Of a DNA stretch of 64,000 bases, positions 57,648 to 64,000 are shown in pieces. The notes below the pieces were generated by a model. The model saw only the letters and a program-made list of their open reading frames with translations, made no database searches and had not been told where the DNA came from. A program made the position numbers and the translations under genes. Every line of letters begins with the position of its first letter. Position 1 is the stretch's first letter. The DNA is from Marivita sp. GX14005 (GTDB lineage Bacteria > Pseudomonadota > Alphaproteobacteria > Rhodobacterales > Rhodobacteraceae), in contig NZ_JAMCCQ010000004.1 of NCBI RefSeq assembly GCF_023370775.1, positions 1 through 64,000 of the forward strand, read 5' to 3'.

Positions 57648-59540
57648 CGCTTCGCCAGCGCGTCCTGTCCGACGGCCTGCGCGGCGGTGGCCGCGATGTC
57701 GAGCGCGGTCAGCCCCGCATCGGCATACATCGCATCCGGCGCGGCCTGTTCGATGAACCGGTCCGGCAGCGTCATCGTCCGCAGCTGACACCGGCCATCA
57801 AGCAAGCCGTCATTCGCCAGATCGTGCAGCACCATCGCCCCGAAACCGCCCCTTGCGCCCTGCTCCACGGTGACAAGCGCCTTGTGATGGCGCAGCAATT
57901 GCCGGATCAGCGCGCGGTCCAGAGGTTTGGCGAAACGCGCATCGGCAATCGTGACCGATAGTCCCTGCGCTTTCAGAATGGTCGCTGCCTCCCGGCACAC
58001 CGCCAGATGCGCGCCGAAGCTCAGAATGGCAACATCGCTGCCCTCCCGGATCACCCGGCCCTTGCCGATATCGAGCACCTCACCGCGCTCGGGCAGATCG
58101 ACCCCGGTGCCTTCCCCGCGGGGAAAGCGGAACGCGATCGGCCCGGCATCATACGCGGCAGCGGTGGCGACCATGTGAACAAGCTCCGCCTCGTCTCCGG
58201 CAGCCATGACGGTCATGTTGGGGAGCGCCGACAGATAGCCGATATCGAAGGCGCCCGCATGGGTCGCGCCATCCGCGCCGACCAGCCCGGCGCGGTCGAT
58301 GGCAAAGCGGACGGGCAGGTTTTGCAGCGCCACGTCATGCACGACCTGGTCGTAGCCGCGCTGCAGGAAGGTCGAATAGATCGCGCAGAACGGCCTCAGC
58401 CCGCTCGCGGCAAGCCCGGCGGCGAAGGTGACGGCGTGCTGCTCGGCGATGCCGACATCGAAGACGCGCGCCGGGAACGTGTCGGCCAGGATATCCATCC
58501 CGGTCCCCGACGGCATCGCCGCCGTGATCCCGACGATCCGCGCATCGCGCGATGCCGCGTCTGCGAGCGCCCGGCCGAACACCTTGGTATAGCTGGGCAT
58601 TGGGCCGCTTTTTGGCCTGCGCGCCGCTCGGCACGTCGAACGTGCCGACGCCGTGATACTTGTCCGCAGCGGTCTCCGCCGGCGCATAGCCCTTGCCCTT
58701 GACGGTGCAGCAATGAATGAGCACCGGCCCCGTCGCCCTTGTCCTTGCGCTGCGCAGCACGGCCAGAAGCTGGTGCATGTCATGCCCGTCGATCGGCCCC
58801 ATATAGTCGAAACCCAGCTCTTCGAACAGCGTTCCAGTGCCTGCGCTCCGCCCCGTCACCAGCGCCCGCGCGCGCCGTGCGTGATCGCGCAGCGGGCCGG
58901 GAAGTGCCGCTTCGAGATCTTCGCCCAGCTTGCCCAGAGGAGTCTCGGAGAGCCGCGACATGTAGCGCGACATCGCCCCGACGGGCGGCGCGATGGACAT
59001 CTCGTTGTCGTTCAGGATCACGAAAAGCCGCCGCCCTTCGACACCGGCATTGTTGAGCGCCTCATAGGCCATGCCCGCGCTGATCGCGCCGTCGCCTATG
59101 ACGGCGATGGCGTCGCCCGTGTCCATCCCCATATCGCGCCCGACAGTGAATCCCAGCGCGGCGGAGATCGAGGTCGAGGAATGGGCCGCGCCGAACGGAT
59201 CGAATTCGCTTTCGCTGCGCTTGGTGAACCCGCTGAGCCCGCGTTCCTGTCGCAGCGTGCGGATGCGATCCCGGCGGCCGGTCAGGATCTTGTGCGGATA
59301 GCATTGATGCCCGACATCCCAGATCAACTTGTCGCGCGGCGTGTCGAACACCGCATGCAGCGCCACCGCGATCTCGACCACGCCGAGCGAGGAGCCCAGA
59401 TGGCCGCCGGTCACCGCAACCGCTTCGATCACCTCGCGGCGCAGCTCGTTGGCGAGTGCGGCAAGATCCGCGTCCGGCAACAGGCGAAGATCGGATGGCC
59501 CGGCGATGCGGTCGAGGGTCGGTGTCTCTGATACGGTCAT
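57644..59540 (-). pseudogene. dxs: 1-deoxy-D-xylulose-5-phosphate synthase with frameshift
   Basis: The interval is 1897 bases, one more than 632 codons. The N-terminal part (from ATG 59540) reads as normal DXS through [29 protein letters not shown] and [11 protein letters not shown]. The rest ([12 protein letters not shown]..., [19 protein letters not shown]) is in another frame down to 57644. The switch lies near a five-base run at 58609-58613. Removing one base restores a 631-residue protein. This is either a true recent mutation or a base error. An ATG at 58600 could start a C-terminal fragment of 318 residues. DXS makes the isoprenoid precursor for the phytyl tail and carotenoids; a second copy elsewhere would make the loss tolerable. 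Confidence 0.88.
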
Positions 59541-59578
59541 GGCGGCGCTCCTGCCCTTGGGGGCATCCGGTGGGTCAT

Positions 59579-59610
59579 CCGGCACCGCAGGGCTTTGCCC
59601 GCGGTGCCGG
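59579..59610 (-). other. Hairpin between pufX and dxs
   Basis: CCGGCACCGC and GCGGTGCCGG pair over ten bases, with an inner GGGC/GCCC extension and a three-base loop. No T-run follows on either strand. It probably marks or protects the 3' end of puf transcripts and reduces read-through into dxs. A smaller hairpin (CCTGT/ACAGG) follows at 59614-59628. Confidence 0.65.
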
Positions 59611-59700
59611 TCTCCTGTCGCCAACAGGAAGGGAACCGGGAGCGCGGCTCGTGCCGCCTCTCCCTTTACCGGGAACCGCAAGGCCCCCGATACGGCGGCA

Positions 59701-59728
59701 GCGCGCGGCAGCGGGTGCCGCCGCGCGC
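59701..59728 (-). other. GC-rich hairpin just after pufX
   Basis: Nine-base perfect arms GCGCGCGGC / GCCGCGCGC begin seven bases after the pufX stop. Likely an mRNA 3' stabiliser of the pufLMX message. Confidence 0.65.
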
Positions 59729-59735
59729 CACATGC

Positions 59736-59975
59736 TCATACCTGTGCGCGCTCCACCTGTTCGATCAGAAGGAACGAGCGGTTGATCGGATCGGGCGCGA
59801 ACTTGGAATCCTCGGGCAGAAGCCGCGACAGGGCGAGCAGGGCCCAACCGGCAAGCAGAACCGCGAGACAGAAGAGCGCGGCATAGCCCGCGCCCTTGAG
59901 CATCAGCGCTGTGATGTCCGCGGTCAGCCGAAACTTGCGATCGCCGGTGCGCAGGTAGTCGTGATGTTCACTCAT
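59736..59975 (-). CDS. pufX: PufX-like RC-LH1 core polypeptide
   Basis: 79 residues: a polar N-terminus, one membrane helix (GAGYAALFCLAVLLAGWALLA) and a C-terminal LPEDSKFAPDPIN segment. Length, topology, the KGAGY motif before the helix, the LPE...AP signature and the position directly after pufM match PufX, which opens the LH1 ring for quinone exchange and, in some species, makes RC-LH1 dimers. PufX proteins diverge quickly, so the assignment rests on these features together. No pufC gene is present. Confidence 0.85.
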   Translation of the reverse strand: MSEHHDYLRTGDRKFRLTADITALMLKGAGYAALFCLAVLLAGWALLALSRLLPEDSKFAPDPINRSFLLIEQVERAQV

Positions 59976-59986
59976 GGCTTCATTCC

Positions 59987-60913
59987 TCAATCGAGCGGCG
60001 CGTAGTCGTGGATCTGCGCCCAGATAAACCAGTTTTCGACGACGGTGCCCGACAGCAGTATTCCGATTCCCCCCGTCAGCGGCGTGAGCACCGCGAACCA
60101 CCAGGCCCAGCGATGGATGCCCTCCATCGTCGCGTTGAACCCCATCGTCCAGCGCCAGAAGAGCGCCGCGCGTTCCGAGGCCGTGCCGCGATCCACGATC
60201 TGCTCGATCTCGCGTTCTCCGCCGAACCGGCTGACCGCGAGGATGGTTGCGCCATGCATCGCGAAGAGCAGCGCCGAGCCATAGAGAAACGCGATCGAAA
60301 GCGCGTGGAACGGGTTGTAGAACAGATTGCCCCAGGTCAGCGAAAAGAGGTTCGTCCAGTCCAGATGGGGGAAGATCCCGTAAGGGACCGCCTCGGACCA
60401 CGATCCCATCAGGATCGGTCGAAAGAGGTTCAGCACGAAGATCAGCCACAGCAGCGCCGCGAAGGCCCAGGCGACATGCTTGCCCATGCCCAGGTCCTCG
60501 GCCCGCCGGTACGTCCGCACCCACCAGGCGCAGCAGCCGACCAGGAAGAAGAAACTGGCGATGAGCCACCAGCCGCCTTCATTGAGCGGCGCGAAGCCGA
60601 GCCCGTATTCCGGCCCCGGCGGCTCCAGCGCCATCCAGAAGAGATCGCGCAGGAACACGCCCGGCGAATAGCCCGCCTGCGCCCAGAAATTCATCCCGAT
60701 GATGAAGAACCACATCCCGAACCCGATCACGCCGATCAGCCCGTAGGTGCCGTAATGCACCGGCCCGAGCTGCGCATTGCCGATGGTTCCGAAGAGCCGG
60801 TTGAACCGCGTGCGGTTCGCGCGGCCGCGCACCGGCAGCCCGTCGATGGTCATGCCCAGCTCCGGCGGACCCTGAACCTGCACCTGGGTAAAGATGTTCT
60901 GATACTCGGCCAT
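59987..60913 (-). CDS. pufM: Photosynthetic reaction centre M subunit
   Basis: 308 residues with five membrane helices and typical M-subunit segments ([16 protein letters not shown]-like [56 protein letters not shown] is split over the loop and helix E). Holds half of the special pair and the QA site. Starts 14 bases after pufL. Confidence 0.97.
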   Translation of the reverse strand: MAEYQNIFTQVQVQGPPELGMTIDGLPVRGRANRTRFNRLFGTIGNAQLGPVHYGTYGLIGVIGFGMWFFIIGMNFWAQAGYSPGVFLRDLFWMALEPPGPEYGLGFAPLNEGGWWLIASFFFLVGCCAWWVRTYRRAEDLGMGKHVAWAFAALLWLIFVLNLFRPILMGSWSEAVPYGIFPHLDWTNLFSLTWGNLFYNPFHALSIAFLYGSALLFAMHGATILAVSRFGGEREIEQIVDRGTASERAALFWRWTMGFNATMEGIHRWAWWFAVLTPLTGGIGILLSGTVVENWFIWAQIHDYAPLD

Positions 60914-60927
60914 TGTTCATCCCCTCC

Positions 60928-61758
60928 TCAAAGGTCCACCCACCAGGGCAGTTCGTAATACCAATCCCACCAGACGATCCATTGATCGAACCAGATGGTG
61001 CCTGAAATGACGATGCACACCGCGCTCCAGAAGCCCGACATCAGCGCCAGGAAAAGCCCCAGCCGGTGAATGCCGAGCGGGCCGATGGAATAGCCGATCA
61101 GGTCGCGGAAATAGGTGTCCTCGTGATCGGGCGAGCGGATCTCGCGCCCCTTGCCGGGATTGACCGCCGACAGCACGAGCGAGCCATGCAGCGCCAGCGC
61201 GACCGCGGTGATCCAGAAGAAGCTGATCGCCACCATATGCGCGGGGTTGTAATGGAAATTGCCATAGGCATAGCCCACGTTGTTCACCCAATCGAGATGG
61301 CTGAAGATCCCGTAGGGAAAGCCATGCCCCCAGGCGCCCATCAGAACGGGGCGGATGATGACGAGCGTGACATAGGCGAGGATCGCGACGCTGAAGGCGA
61401 AGGGCACATGGTAGCCAATCCCCAGCTTGCGGCAGATTTCGACCTGCCGCAGCGCCCAGCTGACAAAGGCGATGGTGGCGCAGATGGTGATGATCTGCCA
61501 AAGCCCGCCCTCGGCCAGCGGCGCCATGCCGAGCCCGACCTCCAGCGGCGGCGGATCGATGGAGATCAGCCAGGGGTTCCAGGTATCGCCGAGCGAGGCG
61601 CCGTAGAAGATGAGCGCCGATCCGAGCACCGCGAAAAAGAAGGTCACGACCCCGAAAAAGCCCACATAGAACGGGCCGACCCAGAAATCGAACAGATCGC
61701 CGCCCACGAGCGTCCCGCCCCGGACGCGATATTTCCTTTCGAAACTGAGTAGCGCCAT
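60928..61758 (-). CDS. pufL: Photosynthetic reaction centre L subunit
   Basis: 276 residues, five membrane helices. Typical [21 protein letters not shown]-terminus, [18 protein letters not shown], and [20 protein letters not shown] with the special-pair histidine region. Binds the QB quinone. Confidence 0.97.
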   Translation of the reverse strand: MALLSFERKYRVRGGTLVGGDLFDFWVGPFYVGFFGVVTFFFAVLGSALIFYGASLGDTWNPWLISIDPPPLEVGLGMAPLAEGGLWQIITICATIAFVSWALRQVEICRKLGIGYHVPFAFSVAILAYVTLVIIRPVLMGAWGHGFPYGIFSHLDWVNNVGYAYGNFHYNPAHMVAISFFWITAVALALHGSLVLSAVNPGKGREIRSPDHEDTYFRDLIGYSIGPLGIHRLGLFLALMSGFWSAVCIVISGTIWFDQWIVWWDWYYELPWWVDL

Positions 61759-61788
61759 GATCCGTCTCCAATCCTGTCTTCAGCGGCG

Positions 61789-61803
61789 CCGGGCCGCACC
61801 CGG
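61789..61803 (-). other. Small hairpin in the pufA-pufL spacer
   Basis: CCGGG / CCCGG arms with a five-base loop, part of the structured spacer between pufA and pufL. Confidence 0.5.
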
Positions 61804-61822
61804 CCGGGCCGTCGGTTTGCCG

Positions 61823-61841
61823 GGGCGGGACGCGCCCGCCC
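61823..61841 (-). other. Stem-loop downstream of pufA (pufBA mRNA stabiliser)
   Basis: GGGCGGG / CCCGCCC, seven-base arms with the loop ACGCG, 30 bases after pufA. In Rhodobacter, hairpins at this site protect the pufBA segment from 3' decay and so give the excess of LH1 over reaction centre. Same placement here. Confidence 0.75.
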
Positions 61842-61870
61842 GCGGCTGTCTTTATGCAGCAGGCGCGGCC

Positions 61871-62041
61871 TTATTCGGCCACGATGATTTCCGTTCCGAA
61901 CGCCCGGGTGAACCAATTGGTGTTCGGGTTGCTGAGCAGGACGAGGTGAATCATCACCGCCAGCAGGAACAGAAAGACCCCTTGCGCCACGAACACGCGG
62001 CGCGGATCGAAGATCAGCCAGATCTTGTAAAACTGTGCCAT
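61871..62041 (-). CDS. pufA: Light-harvesting 1 alpha polypeptide
   Basis: 56 residues, one membrane helix, with the bacteriochlorophyll-ligand His at the canonical position 32 (VMIHLVLLS) and the N-terminal [12 protein letters not shown] typical of LH1 alpha. Forms the ring around the reaction centre with PufB. Confidence 0.97.
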   Translation of the reverse strand: MAQFYKIWLIFDPRRVFVAQGVFLFLLAVMIHLVLLSNPNTNWFTRAFGTEIIVAE

Positions 62042-62051
62042 GTGATCCCCT

Positions 62052-62207
62052 CTACCAGGCAAACCACGGGAGCTTGATGTATGTCAGGATATGAGCGACG
62101 ACCGCGATCGCCGTGAAGACCGCGAAGCCGCTCATATACACTGAATGCAGCTCCTGGGCCTGCTCGTCAGTGAGACCTGTGAAGGACAGGTCGGTTTTAT
62201 CAGCCAT
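62052..62207 (-). CDS. pufB: Light-harvesting 1 beta polypeptide
   Basis: 51 residues with H21 ([10 protein letters not shown]) and the pigment ligand H39 ([14 protein letters not shown]). One membrane helix. A GGA-rich ribosome site lies nine bases upstream. Ten bases before pufA. Confidence 0.97.
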   Translation of the reverse strand: MADKTDLSFTGLTDEQAQELHSVYMSGFAVFTAIAVVAHILTYIKLPWFAW

Positions 62208-62261
62208 GATTTTCCTCCGGAAAATTGAACTGATGCCGCAGCGCCCCGCGGCCAGGTACGA

Positions 62262-62278
62262 CAGGGGCTCGCCCCCTG
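62262..62278 (-). other. Hairpin between pufQ and pufB
   Basis: CAGGGG / CCCCTG with a five-base loop in the 112-base pufQ-pufB spacer. It may be part of the 5' end structure of the processed pufBA message. Confidence 0.4.
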
Positions 62279-62319
62279 CCCTTCTCACGCGCCCCGGCCC
62301 GGCCGGTTCGCGCGATTCC

Positions 62320-62550
62320 TCAGGCCGAGAAGATCCTCGGCGTGATGATGGCGGCATCGCTCAGCGCCGCGCGCAGCGGCGATCTGCCGGGTCTGCGCCG
62401 GTGCCGGATGACATGCGCGCCCCAGCCCGCGGCGGCGAACGGCAGCGCCGTCAGGAAGACAAGCGCGAAATAGACCGAGTATTCCCGCCTGTGATGCGGT
62501 TTGTGCCGCACGGGTCCAAGCCCCGTGGCATTGCTCGTGACATCGCTCAT
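62320..62550 (-). CDS. pufQ: PufQ, bacteriochlorophyll synthesis/puf accessory protein
   Basis: 76 residues with one membrane helix ([20 protein letters not shown]) and basic flanks ([17 protein letters not shown]). Position (bchZ-pufQ-pufB) and layout match PufQ, which influences bacteriochlorophyll formation. The start overlaps the bchZ stop (ATGA). Confidence 0.9.
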   Translation of the reverse strand: MSDVTSNATGLGPVRHKPHHRREYSVYFALVFLTALPFAAAGWGAHVIRHRRRPGRSPLRAALSDAAIITPRIFSA

Positions 62551-64000
62551 GATACACCTCCTTTGGCAGGTTGCAGACGCTCGACGGTTTCCAGAACGAC
62601 GCGTTCGGCCCCGTCGGCAAGGGCGGCTTTCTCGGCTGCGTCGCGCAGCGATTTGGCCGCGGAAATACGGGTCAGGATCGGATGGCTGGCAACGATCTCA
62701 TCGAGTCGCGCCTGCGCATCCGCATCCCATGGAAAATCCCGGCGCAGCGCGGTCGGCGTCGCCTCGGCCGCATCCATCTCGCTGCCCAGCGGCAGGATAT
62801 GAAACAGCGCATCGAACAGCGCGTTGCAGACTTCCTGCAAAAGATAGGTCGCGCCGGCATAGCCCATGAACGGCGTGCCGGTGGCCCTGCGGATCGCGGC
62901 GCCGGGGAAACTGGCGGGAATGAAACAGGGCGCGGGGCCATGACCCGATGCCAGCTCGGCCAGATAGATCTTTTCGTTGATCGACCCCAGCACCACCAGC
63001 GGCCGCTTGGCCTGAAGCTGCGCGCGCACCGCGTCATTGTCGGTCTTGACACCGCGCTTGCGCTCCACCGCAAAAGCGCAGGGAAAGCCCAGATCATCCT
63101 CGAGATATTTGCGAATGCCGCGCGTATAGGTCTCGTTCGCCACCACCGCAAAGGAGGCGGTGGCAAAGAAATCCTGCGTGACCGACCGCCACAGATCCCA
63201 GACCGGCTTGATCGTCGAGTGTTTCTCGCGCTCGATGAACGGCTCGGGATCGAGCCCCAGCAACGCGCCCAGCTTGCGCAGGAACTTCGTCGTGCTGTCG
63301 ATCCCGATGGGCGCCTGCAGATAGGGCTTGCCCAGAACCTCCGCCAGCCCGCGCCCGAATTCGCGGTAAAGGCAGACATTCACATCCGCGTTCACCAGCC
63401 CCCGCATCTCGGCCACATGCGCGCCCAGCGGCATCACCATGTTGACCTCGGCCCCGATCCCTTCGATCAGACGCCGCATCTCGGCCAGATCGGAGGCCAT
63501 ATTGAACGTGCCATACATCGGCCCCAGGATATTGACCCGGGGCGCCGCGCCCTCTTCGCGCTTGGCCTCCTTCGGCATCCGGCCCTTGGTCATGCCGAAC
63601 TCGGTGAAGATCCAGGTCATCGCACGATCCGCCGATTCCCACTGATCCTCATCGATCGTGCGCGGCAGGAAGCGCTGGATGTTGGTGCCCTGCGGCGTGA
63701 CCCCGCCGCCGATCATCTCCGCGATGGAGCCGGTCACGACCACCGCCGGCAGCGCCGGGTCGAGAACGCCCCAGGCGCGCTTCATCGCCTCCTCGGTGCC
63801 CGATCCCATCTCCGCCTCGGCAAGCCCCGTGACAACGATCGGCAATTCATGCGGCGGCAACGCATCGGTGTAATGCAGCACCGAGGTCACCGGCAGGTTC
63901 TCGCAGCCTACCGGCCCGTCGATCACCACCTGCAAGCCCTTGACGGCGCAAAAGGAATAGACAGCGCCCCAATAGCCTCCGGCCCGGTCGTGATCCTGAA
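62547..64000 (-). CDS. bchZ: Chlorophyllide a reductase subunit Z (5' end beyond window)
   Basis: About 484 residues are present; the frame is open to the window edge, and only the first few residues (typically about three codons before [11 protein letters not shown]) are missing. BchX-Y-Z reduces ring B of chlorophyllide a. [18 protein letters not shown] near the start and [19 protein letters not shown] are family signatures. Runs directly into pufQ. Confidence 0.95.
   Translation of the reverse strand, partial: QDHDRAGGYWGAVYSFCAVKGLQVVIDGPVGCENLPVTSVLHYTDALPPHELPIVVTGLAEAEMGSGTEEAMKRAWGVLDPALPAVVVTGSIAEMIGGGVTPQGTNIQRFLPRTIDEDQWESADRAMTWIFTEFGMTKGRMPKEAKREEGAAPRVNILGPMYGTFNMASDLAEMRRLIEGIGAEVNMVMPLGAHVAEMRGLVNADVNVCLYREFGRGLAEVLGKPYLQAPIGIDSTTKFLRKLGALLGLDPEPFIEREKHSTIKPVWDLWRSVTQDFFATASFAVVANETYTRGIRKYLEDDLGFPCAFAVERKRGVKTDNDAVRAQLQAKRPLVVLGSINEKIYLAELASGHGPAPCFIPASFPGAAIRRATGTPFMGYAGATYLLQEVCNALFDALFHILPLGSEMDAAEATPTALRRDFPWDADAQARLDEIVASHPILTRISAAKSLRDAAEKAALADGAERVVLETVERLQPAKGGVS

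Noticed and set aside
57644-58600. C-terminal dxs fragment as a separate gene
   Set aside because: It has an ATG but no clear ribosome site, and the total length of exactly 3n+1 fits a single-base frameshift in one gene better than a split enzyme.

Overview
The window comes from a high-GC alphaproteobacterium of the Rhodobacterales that makes bacteriochlorophyll a. The right 27.5 kb is a photosynthesis gene cluster with typical rhodobacteral gene order. It includes the oxygen-dependent cyclase acsF and a pufX-like gene next to pufM. pufX has so far been tied mainly to Rhodobacter-type lineages, so a Rhodobacter/Rhodobaca-like organism is my inference. The species cannot be named from this sequence.

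Region 1 (1-15575) is a quorum-sensing-linked cluster. A complete LuxI-type synthase and a small unknown protein converge on a LuxR-type regulator. Divergent from luxR runs a tight nine-gene operon: ribB, a PlsC-condensation-domain fusion, an acyl-AMP ligase, an RND/MMPL exporter, a nitroreductase-like flavoprotein, a Tat-signal LolA-like periplasmic protein, an outer-membrane beta-barrel, a HAD-kinase-like fusion, and an alpha-oxoamine synthase. No polyketide synthase, NRPS or carrier protein is present. The set looks like a pathway that makes and exports an acylated amino-ketone or lipid-like compound. I do not recognise it as a described system, and it is the best candidate here for an undescribed one.

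Region 2 (15745-27180) holds transport and catabolic modules. NnrS is translationally coupled to a NitT/TauT-type ABC transporter. A thiolase, AMP-ligase and PPC/DUF296 operon diverges from a TRAP transporter. A GntR/FCD regulator follows.

Region 3 (27250-36448) is a dipeptide-type ABC transporter operon. Its binding-protein gene has lost the 5' part and now abuts a row of GTATAC operators beside the GntR gene. The rest of the operon encodes a flavin reductase-like protein, two amidohydrolases (one without the usual HxH motif) and an Asp/Glu/hydantoin racemase. This suggests use of a cyclic amide, ureide or related nitrogen compound.

Region 4 (36461-64000) is the photosynthesis cluster. On the minus strand bchF-N-B-H-L-M-lhaA-puhA-B-C-orf98-acsF-puhE-hemA form one superoperon, most of it coupled through overlapping stop and start codons. 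ppaA(aerR), ppsR, bchG, a PucC-family gene and bchP run on the plus strand. bchZ (5' end outside the window), pufQ, pufB, pufA, pufL, pufM, pufX and dxs run on the minus strand. PpsR-type palindromes (TGT-N12-ACA) lie between bchF and ppaA and in front of bchG. dxs carries a one-base frameshift as given. No tRNA, rRNA, insertion sequence or CRISPR array was seen.
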